DNA of 63,013 nucleotides from NCBI GenBank assembly GCA_900317635.1, contig ONHN01000008.1:2583-65595 (forward strand). Direction: 5' to 3'. Within the stretch, counting starts at the first letter, position 1. The number at the start of each line of letters is the position of its first letter. Below, in pieces: positions 43,599-51,882 of this stretch. This stretch comes from an uncultured Prevotellaceae bacterium (lineage in GTDB: Bacteria > Bacteroidota > Bacteroidia > Bacteroidales > Bacteroidaceae). The notes beneath the pieces were generated by a model. That model made no database searches and had not been told where the DNA came from. It worked only from the letters and a program-made list of their open reading frames with translations. Both the position numbers and the translations under genes were made by a program.

Positions 43599-45824
43599 AT
43601 GGCCGAGATTAAGCAGACCGACCGCGTAGCATCGCTCCTTGCTAAGACGTTCGATTGCAGCAAGCAGTTTCGACACGAGTTTATGCTGCCCGAGCACATG
43701 CTATACGTGTTGAAAGACGACGCTACGTTTAAATACGCCTTCGAAATCTTTTGCAGCCTGCAGGAGCTGACGGAAAGGCTGGAGGCCGTGCTCAGGAGCA
43801 TCGAGTGCGTGCCCGAGGGCGTAGAATGCAAGGGCATCGCCTCAGAGCAACTTATGGCGGTTGTCAAAAGTGCTATGGCCGACGTGGCTCACAGCAATGC
43901 CGAGGCACTCGACATACCGCATCTGGTTCGCGGGATACTTCAACTTGAAGAATCCTGGGCGGCGTACATACTGAAAGATTGCCTTTACAAGAAAGAGACC
44001 AACTTCCTGAGCCGACTTATTAGCTTCTATGAAACCGACGACCGATTAGAGCAGATGAAAGCTGCACGCGGCGAGGAACCTCACTACGAGGAGAGCCCGG
44101 CAGCCTGGCGCATGCTCGTCACGTGTATGAACGAGCATTACCGTGAGCACAACCCCCTCATAGGTCGCGAAGCAGAGCTGCAGCGCACGATGCAGGTGCT
44201 GTGTCGGTGCGATAAGAACAATCCGCTCCACGTTGGCGAGCCTGGCGTGGGCAAGACGGCTCTGGTCTGGGGTTTGGCCCGTCTTATGGAGGAGGGCAAC
44301 GTGCCGCCGCGCCTCTTGCAAAGCCGTATCTATCAGCTCGACATGGGCACGCTCATGGCTGGCACGCAGTATCGCGGCGACTTCGAGGAACGCTTGAAGA
44401 TGATAATGGAAGGCATTCAGAATGAAAGTAAATACAACATTGTCTATATCGACGAAATCCATACGCTTGTGGGTGCTGGTGCTACGAACGAGAGTTCCCT
44501 CGACGCGTCCAACTTACTGAAGCCATATTTGGAGTCGGGCACGCTTCGCTTCATAGGCTCGACAACCTACGAGGAGTACAACAAATACTTCTCCCGCTCG
44601 AAGGGCCTTGTCCGCCGTTTCCAGCAAATAGACATTGCCGAGCCTTCCGTTGAAGAAACGGTGGACATCATCACGCAGCTCTTGCCCCGCTACGAGGTCT
44701 TCCACGACGTGACTTACGCCTCCGAGGCTGTACGCTTTGCGGTGGAAGCCAGTGCGCGCCATATCACCGACCGCTACCTGCCCGACAAGGCCATCGACCT
44801 CATTGATGAGGCTGGGGCGGCCATGGAGATGCGCGAGGAACCCGTGCGTATAGGTAAGAAAGAAATTGCCGACGTGCTTTCGAAGGTGTGTAAAGTCGAT
44901 GCGCTGACGGTGGCCGACGATGCCGACTACAAGCGCCTAAAGACCCTTTCGTCGCGTATGCAGTCACAAATTTTCGGCCAGGACGCAGCCATCAGGCAGG
45001 TAGTGGAAGCCGTGCAAATGTCGAGGGCTGGCCTGCTCGACGATGGCAAGCCGCTGGCCTCCTTGCTCTTCGTTGGTCCTACGGGCGTGGGCAAGACGGA
45101 GGTGGCGCGCGTGTTGGCGAAAGAGTTAGGCATAGCGCTGTTGCGTTTCGATATGAGCGAATACGCCGAGAAACACACCGTTGCCAAGCTCATAGGTTCG
45201 CCCGCCGGCTATGTTGGCTACGAGGACGGCGGACTGCTGACCGACGCTATTCGTAAGACGCCCAACGCCGTCCTGCTGCTCGACGAGATCGAAAAGGCCC
45301 ACCAGGATATCTACAACGTGCTCCTGCAAGTGATGGACTATGCACGCCTGACCGACAACAAAGGCCGTCAGGCCGACTTCCGCCACGTCGTGCTCATCAT
45401 GACGTCGAACGCGGGAGCCCAATACGCCTCACAGCGCATAGGATTCAGCGGCGAAGCCCATAGGGGCGAAACCATGATGAAGGCCATCAAGAAAACCTTC
45501 AAGCCCGAGTTTCTGAACCGCTTGTCGGGCGCGGTGGTGTTTCGCGATATGGACCGCGAGATGGCCACGCTCATCCTGAAGAAAAAGCTGAAGGAGCTGA
45601 ACCTTAAGTTAGAGGCAAAAAACGTGAAGATGACGCTTCGCAAGGCGGCGTTCGATTATCTGCTTCGCGAAGGCTATACGCCCGAATATGGTGCCCGCGA
45701 GATGGACCGCGTCGTCAGCCAGCAGCTGAAGCCGCTGCTCATGCGCGAAATCCTCTTCGGCAAGCTCAGAAAGGGCGGCACAATAACCATTGGAGTGAAA
45801 GATGGCAGTTTATCAGTTAGATGA
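43599..45824 (+). CDS. clpA: ATP-dependent Clp protease ATPase subunit ClpA
   Basis: A 741-residue class I Clp ATPase. After the N-domain (1-150) come two AAA modules: D1 Walker A GEPGVGKTALVWGLARL (about 207-223) with DEIHTLVGAG, and D2 Walker A GPTGVGKTEVARVLA (about 495-509) with DEIEKAHQDIY. It has no ClpB-type middle coiled coil, and the ClpP-docking loop is RIGF (about 613-616). With ClpP it unfolds and degrades proteins delivered by ClpS. It starts 2 bp after clpS and overlaps the aat start by 23 bp. ClpP is encoded 15 kb away (60.6 kb). Confidence 0.97.
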   Translation: MAEIKQTDRVASLLAKTFDCSKQFRHEFMLPEHMLYVLKDDATFKYAFEIFCSLQELTERLEAVLRSIECVPEGVECKGIASEQLMAVVKSAMADVAHSNAEALDIPHLVRGILQLEESWAAYILKDCLYKKETNFLSRLISFYETDDRLEQMKAARGEEPHYEESPAAWRMLVTCMNEHYREHNPLIGREAELQRTMQVLCRCDKNNPLHVGEPGVGKTALVWGLARLMEEGNVPPRLLQSRIYQLDMGTLMAGTQYRGDFEERLKMIMEGIQNESKYNIVYIDEIHTLVGAGATNESSLDASNLLKPYLESGTLRFIGSTTYEEYNKYFSRSKGLVRRFQQIDIAEPSVEETVDIITQLLPRYEVFHDVTYASEAVRFAVEASARHITDRYLPDKAIDLIDEAGAAMEMREEPVRIGKKEIADVLSKVCKVDALTVADDADYKRLKTLSSRMQSQIFGQDAAIRQVVEAVQMSRAGLLDDGKPLASLLFVGPTGVGKTEVARVLAKELGIALLRFDMSEYAEKHTVAKLIGSPAGYVGYEDGGLLTDAIRKTPNAVLLLDEIEKAHQDIYNVLLQVMDYARLTDNKGRQADFRHVVLIMTSNAGAQYASQRIGFSGEAHRGETMMKAIKKTFKPEFLNRLSGAVVFRDMDREMATLILKKKLKELNLKLEAKNVKMTLRKAAFDYLLREGYTPEYGAREMDRVVSQQLKPLLMREILFGKLRKGGTITIGVKDGSLSVR

Positions 45825-46505
45825 GGAACTATGGTTTCCCAGTCCCTATTATGGTGAGCGCAATGGCCTCGTAGCCGTTGGCGGCGACTTGTCCGCCGAG
45901 CGCCTCCTGCTGGCCTACAGCAACGGTTTCTTCCCGTGGTTTTCTTTTCGAGGCAAGAAGCAGCCTCATTGGTATTGCCCCTTAGACCGCTTTGTGCTTT
46001 TCCCCAACGAAGTCCACGTCAGCCACTCGATGAAGCAGCTCCTCAAGCAGGAGAAGTATGCACTGACCTTCAACGAGGACTTTAGCAGCGTGATTTCGGG
46101 ATGCGCTACCGCAGGACATCGCTACGAAGAGCGGGGCGCATGGCTGGGCACGGACATGATAAGCGCCTACACCGCGTTGTACCATCAGGGCTACGCCGCC
46201 AGCGTGGAGGTGTGGGAGCGTCCGTTGGCCGACAATGGCGCGGGCGACCGGCGACTTGTTGGCGGGCTCTACGGCGTTGCGCTTCACCGCGCATTCTTTG
46301 GCGAAAGCATGTTTTCGTTAGTGCCTAATGCGTCGAAGCTGGCCCTCACTTTTTAGCCCAGATTCTTCTTCGGCACGGGGGCGTATTTATCGACTGCCAG
46401 TTCGAAACGCCCCACCTTAAGTCAATGGGGGGCCGCCATATATCCTACGAAAGATATATGAGCCTTTTAAGAAATAGCGACGCCGCAAGCAGAAATTGCT
46501 TGTAG
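45802..46505 (+). pseudogene. aat: Leucyl/phenylalanyl-tRNA-protein transferase with an apparent -1 frameshift
   Basis: The first 184 residues (45802-46353) match Aat: FFPWF at about 44-48, 'HRYEERGAWLGTDMISAYTALYHQGYAASVEVW' region, and GGLYGVALHRAFFGESMFS near the end. The frame stops at TAG (46354-46356) within ACT-TTT-TAG, a T5 run. Reading the -1 frame from TTA at 46353 gives 50 further residues with the family's C-terminal signature (FIDCQFETPHLKSMGGRHIS), ending at TAG 46503-46505. The sum is 234 residues, exactly the length of E. coli Aat. So either one T was lost from a T6 tract, the assembly has an error, or the ribosome shifts. Aat adds Leu or Phe to N-terminal Lys/Arg, making the substrates that ClpS-ClpA recognise; it overlaps clpA by 23 bp. 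Confidence 0.9.
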
Positions 46506-46596
46506 CTTGTGGAATATAAAACCTTAACCTCCAAAGTTTTCCTAAATCCTTTTTAAGTTTTCATAGAAGGCTCTCAAGTACTCTTGTCGAGCCATG

Positions 46597-46690
46597 AAGT
46601 TATAAATCTCGGCGGGAAATGTATATTTCCCGCCGAGGTTTATATATTTCCCGCCGAGAAATGTACATTTCCCGCCGAGATTTATAACTT
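46597..46690. repeat. Family B palindromic element, copy 2
   Basis: A 94-bp element with perfect 20-bp terminal inverted repeats (AAGTTATAAATCTCGGCGGG). Word order matches copy 1: CTCGGCGG at 46608, CCGCCGAG at 46630, 46651 and 46672, spaced exactly 21 bp. It lies between the converging aat and fRMsr genes, where it could serve as a bidirectional terminator. Nothing else is seen in this 282-bp gap. Confidence 0.95.
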
Positions 46691-46787
46691 AGAAGGCGGC
46701 GTGGAAAGTTTGGTGGCTTCTGGGAAAAAGTGGTGAGGGGGAGAGAAAAGTTTGGTGGCGTGCTCGTAGGCAGGGCGTTGGGGGGCG

Positions 46788-47249
46788 TCAGAGCAGGGGG
46801 GCTACGAGTTCGGCAATCAGGCCGTGGTAGTGTGCATCGGTAGCGTCGAAGGTATTGAGGCGGTCGCTGTCAACATCGAGCACGCCCAAGGGGCGACCGT
46901 CGGGGGCGTACATGGGAACGACGATTTCGGAGCGCGAGAGGCTGCTGCAGGCGATGTGGCCTGGAAAGCGCTCCACGTCGGGCACGACGAGCGTCTCGCG
47001 GCGTTCGAGTGCTGCGCCGCACACGCCTCGGCCAGCGGCTATGTGCATGCACGCCACGCTTCCCTGGAACGGCCCGAGGCGCAGTTCGTCCTTGCGCCAG
47101 AGGTAGAAGCCCGTCCAGAAAAAGCCCATCGCCTCGTGCACCGCCGCGCAAACATTGGCCATCACGCTGACGGCTTCGTCCTCGCCCGCTATTAGTGCGC
47201 GCAGGCCTTGTAGCAGTTCTTCGTATTTCGCTTTCTTGTTGGTTTCCAT
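46788..47249 (-). CDS. Free methionine-(R)-sulfoxide reductase, GAF domain
   Basis: A 153-residue single GAF domain. It matches fRMsr: 'GFYLWRKDELRLGPFQGSVAC' region with Cys67, GRGVCG with Cys77, and GHIACSSLSRSEIVVP with Cys101, the three conserved cysteines of the active site. It reduces free methionine R-sulfoxide, an oxidative stress repair step. The ATG at 47249 is preferred because it fits the family's helix start; an in-frame ATG at 47276 would add nine residues. It is 15-42 bp downstream of the helicase gene on the same strand and probably shares its transcript. Confidence 0.9.
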   Translation of the reverse strand: METNKKAKYEELLQGLRALIAGEDEAVSVMANVCAAVHEAMGFFWTGFYLWRKDELRLGPFQGSVACMHIAAGRGVCGAALERRETLVVPDVERFPGHIACSSLSRSEIVVPMYAPDGRPLGVLDVDSDRLNTFDATDAHYHGLIAELVAPLL

Positions 47250-47291
47250 GGCGTTTGTGGAGATTTGTTCGTGCATAGGGAAAAGTGCTTG

Positions 47292-49217
47292 CTATGCGTT
47301 TTGGTTGAGGGCTTGACAGCTTTCGTAGAGTTTTCGATAGAAGGGGTGGCGGCAGAGGGTGCGCGCTGCGCCGAGGATGAAGAGCTTCATGCGTGCGCGG
47401 GTAATGGCCACGTTCATGCGTCGGAGGTCGCGCAGAAAGCCTATGTCGCCAGCTTGGTTGTCGCGCACGAGGGAGATGAGAACGACATCGCGCTCCTGCC
47501 CTTGAAAAGAGTCAACCGTGTTGACGGCGATTTGCGCTCGCAGCGGGCGCAGGACGTCGTCGGTCTTGATGAGGCGGCGCAGGTATTGCACCTGTGCGCG
47601 GTAGGGCGAGATGATGCCAAAGTCTGTGCGCTCGTCGATGAGGCGTTGACGTCCGAACTGCTCGACGAAGTTGCGGAGTACGTGCAGGGTCAGTTCGGCT
47701 TCGGCCTTGTTGATGCGTCCGTAGGAACGGCCCACGAACGTTTCGTGGTAGCCGTCGGCGGCAGTGCCGTCGGCATCGGCGGCTTCTGCTATTTCGGAGG
47801 TATCGACCCACGTCAGCGGCGCAGCCATATCGTCGAGTATGCTGCGGTGGCGCACTTCGGGCGCGGCGGTGAGCTTTCCGCCGTAGAAGTAGTCTGACGA
47901 GAAGCGCATCAGCGTTTCGTTCATGCGGTATTGCACGGTCAGCAGGCGGACGGCTTCGCTGTGGCGCGCCGCCAGCTCCTCCATCAGCGTCGTGCCCAAA
48001 CCGCCGCGCAGCGCCTCGGGACATTTCACGGTGGGCGGCAGCTGACAGTGGTCGCCCGCGAGGACTACGCGGTCGGCCTTTTGCAGGGCAATCCAGCAAG
48101 CGGCTTGCAGGGCTTGGGCGGCCTCGTCGATGAAGAGTGTGTGGTAGTGTTGGCCGTAGAGTAGGGGATTGGCACTGCCTGCCAGGGTGCAGGCAACGAC
48201 GCGCGCCTCGGTGAGGAGTTGGAGGCGAATGCGCGTCTCAATTTCGTCGGCTCGTTCGCGCAGTCGGCTCAGCTTTTGGTGGAAGTTGGCAGGGCGGTTC
48301 TTTCGCGGTGCGCTGAGCAGTTGGCGGCGCGTGCGGCGCAGTTGCCAGAGGGTGGAGTAGTCTGGGTGGTCGGCAAAGCGGCGCTCGTAGGTGCAGGCCA
48401 GCATTTCGTCCGTGACGCGTGTGGGGTTGCCTATGCGCAGGACGCTGATGCCGCGTCGCGCGAGTTGCAGCGCAATCCAATCGACGGCCATATTGCTTTG
48501 CGCGCACACCAGCACCTGCGCTTCGCGGCGCAGCACTTCGCTAATAGCTTCGACAAGCGTAGTGGTTTTGCCCGTGCCTGGGGGGCCGTGAACAACCATA
48601 GCATCGCGACACGCCAGGACGTCGGCCACGGCTTGCTGCTGCGAGGCGTTAAGCCAGGGCAGGGAGGGTGTTGCACGGTGGGGGCTGAAGCTGAGTGGTG
48701 CGCTGCCAGCAAAGGCATCGCGCAGGGCGGCCACGCGTCCTTCCTTTGCCTGCTCGGTCCGGTTCAGTGCCTCGAACATCAGGCGGTAGGTTGTTTCGTC
48801 GAAGTGGAGTTGCACGCCCAAGCGTTCGGACGTAGCCAAGCGCGCGAGGGCTTCTTCGTCGGGCAGGCACACGACCATTTTGCTCTCTTCGGCATAACTC
48901 ACGGTGGCTGCAAAAGGCAGGTAGCTGATGGCTCCTGCTGCATCGAGCGTGAAGAAGCTGACGCTGCGTCCGTATTCGAAGTTGTGGGTTATGTCGGTGT
49001 CTTCGCGCCGCGAGATTTCAACCACGAAGCGGTCGAGCGAGTTGTAGTAGCTACGCCCGACGGAGACGGGAAACCAGCATTCGCCGCGCTTGACGCGGCG
49101 TCCTATGCCCATTGCTTCGGTTTCGCGTTGCATCTGCGCTTTCTCGTATTCGTATTCAAGACGCAGGAGGGCACGTTGGCGCGAGAGGGAGAGTGGTGTC
49201 ACAACTTTTGCGAGCAA
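47292..49217 (-). CDS. Superfamily 1 helicase, UPF1/IGHMBP2-like
   Basis: A 641-residue helicase. In order: a beta-barrel-like N-terminal region, Walker A GPPGTGKTTTLVEAI (about 211-225), motif II FIDEAAQA (about 368-375), motif III VLAGDHCQLPPT, motif IV region VQYRMNETLMRF, motif V DSFQGQERDVVLISLVRDN and motif VI MNVAITRARMKLFILG. This is the UPF1-like 5'-3' helicase group (DNA2/NAM7/IGHMBP2), acting on DNA or RNA. The start used is a TTG at 49217; the first internal ATG (49133) would drop 28 residues with family-like helix, so the TTG or a nearby start is likely. fRMsr follows it. Role in the cell is not known. Confidence 0.9.
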   Translation of the reverse strand: MLAKVVTPLSLSRQRALLRLEYEYEKAQMQRETEAMGIGRRVKRGECWFPVSVGRSYYNSLDRFVVEISRREDTDITHNFEYGRSVSFFTLDAAGAISYLPFAATVSYAEESKMVVCLPDEEALARLATSERLGVQLHFDETTYRLMFEALNRTEQAKEGRVAALRDAFAGSAPLSFSPHRATPSLPWLNASQQQAVADVLACRDAMVVHGPPGTGKTTTLVEAISEVLRREAQVLVCAQSNMAVDWIALQLARRGISVLRIGNPTRVTDEMLACTYERRFADHPDYSTLWQLRRTRRQLLSAPRKNRPANFHQKLSRLRERADEIETRIRLQLLTEARVVACTLAGSANPLLYGQHYHTLFIDEAAQALQAACWIALQKADRVVLAGDHCQLPPTVKCPEALRGGLGTTLMEELAARHSEAVRLLTVQYRMNETLMRFSSDYFYGGKLTAAPEVRHRSILDDMAAPLTWVDTSEIAEAADADGTAADGYHETFVGRSYGRINKAEAELTLHVLRNFVEQFGRQRLIDERTDFGIISPYRAQVQYLRRLIKTDDVLRPLRAQIAVNTVDSFQGQERDVVLISLVRDNQAGDIGFLRDLRRMNVAITRARMKLFILGAARTLCRHPFYRKLYESCQALNQNA

Positions 49218-49232
49218 TGATGGTTGACGGAG

Positions 49233-49274
49233 AAGCCCCGCCCAAGGCGTTGAGAGTTTGCTTAGGCGGGGCTT
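49233..49274. terminator. Hairpin between the lipoprotein and helicase genes
   Basis: AAGCCCCGCCCAAG (49233-49246) pairs with CTTAGGCGGGGCTT (49261-49274), 13 of 14 pairs plus one wobble, loop 14. It follows the lipoprotein stop by 28 bp on the minus strand but lacks a T run, so it may be an attenuator rather than a full terminator. Confidence 0.6.
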
Positions 49275-49302
49275 GTAAGGTTTGGGGGGACAGCGTGTGG
49301 CT

Positions 49303-49839
49303 TTATTTGCCCAGTGCTTTGCCTATGGCATTAGCTGCAGCATCCTTCGCCTTGTTGGTGGCTTTGTCGGCTGCATCTTTGCCCTTGTTGATAGCTTTGT
49401 TGGCCGCGTCCTTCACTTGACCCTTGGCATTGTTGACGGCTTCTTTGCCAGCGGTTTTTGCGTTGTCGATAGCTTCCTTGGCAGCCCCTTTGGCAGCGTC
49501 GGGAATTTTCTCGGTTTTATCGACAGCAGCTTTACCGGCTTCGGCAGCCTTGTCGATGGCACCGTGAGCGGCGTTGACGGCTTTGTTGGTAGCATCGTCG
49601 GCAACAGCAGCATTGTCGGCAGCAGCGTTGTCGGCTTGTGTAGCACTTTCGCCTTGGGGCGCGGGCGCGTCGGCGGCTTCCGTGCCGTCGCCTTCGATGG
49701 GTGCGTCGGTAGCTTCAACGTTTTCAACGTTGGTTGCGGTGTCGGTGCCTTCAGCGGCAGCGTCGGTGTTGTTGCCGCCGCAGGAGCTGACGGTCAGACC
49801 CAATACGAGGGTAGCGGCGAAAAAGAAAATCTTCTTCAT
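49303..49839 (-). CDS. Ala/Lys-rich amphipathic-helix lipoprotein, LEA-like
   Basis: A 178-residue lipoprotein. The signal peptide ends in a lipobox (LTVSSC, Cys20), followed by GGNNTDAAAEG, which suggests outer membrane sorting. Residues 20-85 are acidic, rich in Ala, Thr, Asp and Glu. Residues 85-178 are an alternating Ala/Lys/Asp/Asn pattern (KDAANKA, KGKDAADKA, NKAKDAAANA) that forms a long amphipathic helix like LEA proteins or apolipoproteins. Such repeats in bacteria are linked to desiccation or membrane protection; here that is inference. It has a near-consensus promoter and is followed by a hairpin before the helicase gene. Confidence 0.85.
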   Translation of the reverse strand: MKKIFFFAATLVLGLTVSSCGGNNTDAAAEGTDTATNVENVEATDAPIEGDGTEAADAPAPQGESATQADNAAADNAAVADDATNKAVNAAHGAIDKAAEAGKAAVDKTEKIPDAAKGAAKEAIDNAKTAGKEAVNNAKGQVKDAANKAINKGKDAADKATNKAKDAAANAIGKALGK

Positions 49840-49897
49840 TTTGTTTGTGCTTTGTGTTTATGAGTTGAACAATGTTTGCTTGACTTTTGAGCGACTG

Positions 49898-49929
49898 CAA
49901 AATTAGTGCGTTTTGCCTGCTATTCCAAG
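49898..49929 (-). promoter_or_regulatory. Promoter of the LEA-like lipoprotein gene
   Basis: On the minus strand, CTTG (49929-49926), a 20-bp spacer and TAATTTTG (49905-49898), one mismatch from the full consensus, about 59 bp before the start codon. Confidence 0.65.
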
Positions 49930-49999
49930 CGAAGCAACGACTTTTTTGCTACGTTTAATGTTTTTTAGTAACGCGTGCAATCCTCGTGGCTTTTGCGTG

Positions 50000-50464
50000 C
50001 TATTTGCGCCAAAAGCGCGACGTGATGTCCTGCAGTTTATAGTCCTTGACGCGATAGAGCCGCTGGTTGGTGGTGCGTGCCGTCAGCGGGCCGCACTCAG
50101 CTACGTAGGGGCCTATCTTGATGTAGTCGAACGCTTCGAGGCGTATGCCTTCGGGCAGCTCTTTGCGACCGCTGTACCAGCCCGTGCGCAAGCCTGGGAA
50201 TTCGCGTTTTGCAGCCAGCAACAGCCGTTCAACCTCGGCCGTATCGTTGTCGCCCCCCATGAGTCCGACGCACGTCACTTCGCCCTCGTAGTCGGCAAGG
50301 AGCGAGAAGAGGCGCAGCTCGGTGAGCTCATCGCCAATGTCGCCGCTGAGCTGCGGACTGTGGCAACCGGGGCAGAAGTTCGGACACAGGGAGAGGTTGA
50401 TGGCAAGCGTTACTTCGTCGGGGTATTCCTGAAAGACGATGTCGTGGTTGACGTACTTAAGCAT
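50000..50464 (-). CDS. nrdG: Anaerobic ribonucleoside-triphosphate reductase activating protein
   Basis: A 154-residue radical SAM protein. The cluster motif is C27-x3-C31-x2-C34 (LCPNFCPGCHSPQL), as in NrdG. A short alpha/beta barrel follows (TCVGLMGGDNDTAEVERLL at about 64-82, then FDYIKIGPYV). It uses S-adenosylmethionine to make the glycyl radical on NrdD, the class III reductase that makes deoxynucleotides without oxygen. The nrdD gene is not visible next to it; upstream lies icd and downstream the lipoprotein gene. The ATG at 50464 fits. It fits an obligate anaerobe lifestyle. Confidence 0.92.
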   Translation of the reverse strand: MLKYVNHDIVFQEYPDEVTLAINLSLCPNFCPGCHSPQLSGDIGDELTELRLFSLLADYEGEVTCVGLMGGDNDTAEVERLLLAAKREFPGLRTGWYSGRKELPEGIRLEAFDYIKIGPYVAECGPLTARTTNQRLYRVKDYKLQDITSRFWRK

Positions 50465-50550
50465 AGTGTTGAGCGTGTATTAGTTCATGCGTTCGTATCA
50501 GCTTCCGTTTTCTCGCCAAGGCATAAAGCGGGGCTTTCTGCTCTTTTGGC

Positions 50551-51747
50551 TTAACGAAGACGTTGGCGAATGGCGGCAATGAAGCCAGCGGAGGTGGTGG
50601 GTCGAGGCGTGATGCCCTCCATAAGGCTGGCCAGGTCTTTGGTGCAGATGCCTTCGGCGAGGGTGCTGAAGCAGGCCTTTTCAAGGCGGTCGGCAAAGGC
50701 TTGCAGCTCGGGCAGGTTGTCCAGCTCGCCGCGCTTGCGCAGTGCGCCCGTCCAGGCGAAGATGGTGGCCATGGGGTTGGTGGAGGTTTCTTCGCCTTGC
50801 AGGTAGCGGTAGTAGTGGCGCGTGACGGTGCCGTGAGCGGCTTCGTACTCGTATTTACCATCGGGGCTGACAAGTACGGAGGTCATCATGGCCAGGGAGC
50901 CGAAGGCGGTGCTGACCATGTCGGACATGACGTCGCCGTCGTAGTTTTTGCAGGCCCAGATGTAGCCGCCTTTCGAGCGGATGACGCGGGCAACGGCATC
51001 GTCGATGAGCGTGTAGAAATACGTCAGGCCCAGCTCTTCGAACGCTGCCTTGTACTCTTCATACACTTCGTCGAAGATCAGGCGGAACTGCGCGTCGTAC
51101 TTCTTCGAAATGGTGTCCTTTGTTGAGAACCAGAGGTCTTGCCGCGTGTCGATGGCAAACTTGAAGCAACTGTGGGCGAAGGAGCGGATGGACTTGTCGG
51201 TGTTGTGCATGCCTTGCAGCACGCCCGGGCCTTTGAACTCGTGCACGACGACTTCCTCGCGCTGTCCGCCTTTGCCTTCAAAGACGAGTTTAGCCGTACC
51301 TTCATCGGGCACGCGGATTTCAACGCTCTTATACACATCGCCGTAGGCATGGCGCGCAATGGTGATGGGGCGTTCCCAGTTTTTCACCACGGGGTGGATA
51401 GAGGGAATGGTGATAGGCGTGCGAAAGACGGTGCCGTCGAGGCGCGAGCGTATGGTGCCGTTGGGCGACTTCCACATTTCGTGGAGCTTGTATTCTGTCA
51501 TGCGTGCGGCGTTGGGCGTTATGGTGGCGCACTTCACGGCCACGCCCAGTCGCTTGGTAGCCTCGGCGGCATCGATGGTGATTTGGTCGCGTGTTTCGTC
51601 GCGCTTCACCAGTCCGAGGTCGTAGTATTCGGTTTTTAGGTCAACGAAGGGGAGGATGAGTTCGTCTTTGATCATTTTCCAGAGGATGCGCGTCATTTCG
51701 TCGCCATCCATCTCCACAAGGGGAGTCAGCATTTGAATTTTTTCCAT
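50551..51747 (-). CDS. icd: NADP-dependent isocitrate dehydrogenase
   Basis: A 398-residue enzyme of the eukaryote-like homodimeric type. 'PLVEMDGDEMTRILWKMIKD' (about 9-28) and 'KCATITPNAARMTEYKLHEMWKSPNGTIRS' (about 73-102) bind isocitrate and Mg2+. 'IWACKNYDGDVMSDMVSTAFGSL' (about 266-288) carries the metal-binding aspartates, and 'EAAHGTVTRHYYRYLQGEETSTNP' (about 304-327) binds NADP. It oxidises isocitrate to 2-oxoglutarate and CO2 and makes NADPH in the cytoplasm. The ATG at 51747 fits. The gene stands between nrdG and the papain-like protein gene on the same strand; a family D repeat precedes it. Confidence 0.96.
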   Translation of the reverse strand: MEKIQMLTPLVEMDGDEMTRILWKMIKDELILPFVDLKTEYYDLGLVKRDETRDQITIDAAEATKRLGVAVKCATITPNAARMTEYKLHEMWKSPNGTIRSRLDGTVFRTPITIPSIHPVVKNWERPITIARHAYGDVYKSVEIRVPDEGTAKLVFEGKGGQREEVVVHEFKGPGVLQGMHNTDKSIRSFAHSCFKFAIDTRQDLWFSTKDTISKKYDAQFRLIFDEVYEEYKAAFEELGLTYFYTLIDDAVARVIRSKGGYIWACKNYDGDVMSDMVSTAFGSLAMMTSVLVSPDGKYEYEAAHGTVTRHYYRYLQGEETSTNPMATIFAWTGALRKRGELDNLPELQAFADRLEKACFSTLAEGICTKDLASLMEGITPRPTTSAGFIAAIRQRLR

Positions 51748-51767
51748 AAGGTATTAGATTTGTTGTT

Positions 51768-51863
51768 TGAAGGAGTTAAGGGGGTAAAAGACGACAAGCT
51801 TTACAGGCAAATACCATAAGTGGCATTATATGTATCGTCTTTAGCTCCCTAAACTCCTAAAAC
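51768..51863. repeat. Family D element, copy 2
   Basis: Left arm GAAGGAGTTAAGGGGGTAA then AAGACGA (51768-51795), right arm ATCGTCTTTAGCTCCCT and AAACTCCT (51834-51858), enclosing about 38 bp. The arms match those of 31363-31492. It lies just past the end of the papain-like protein gene. Confidence 0.7.
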
Positions 51864-51882
51864 ATCAGAAGAATCAGTTATG

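Noticed and set aside
45802-46356. aat as a complete but short gene of 184 residues
   Set aside because: The conserved C-terminal signature is present in the -1 frame immediately after the stop, so the short form is a truncation, not a short family member.
48219-49220. A 333-codon open frame on the plus strand
   Set aside because: It is antisense to the UPF1-like helicase, whose seven motifs are intact.
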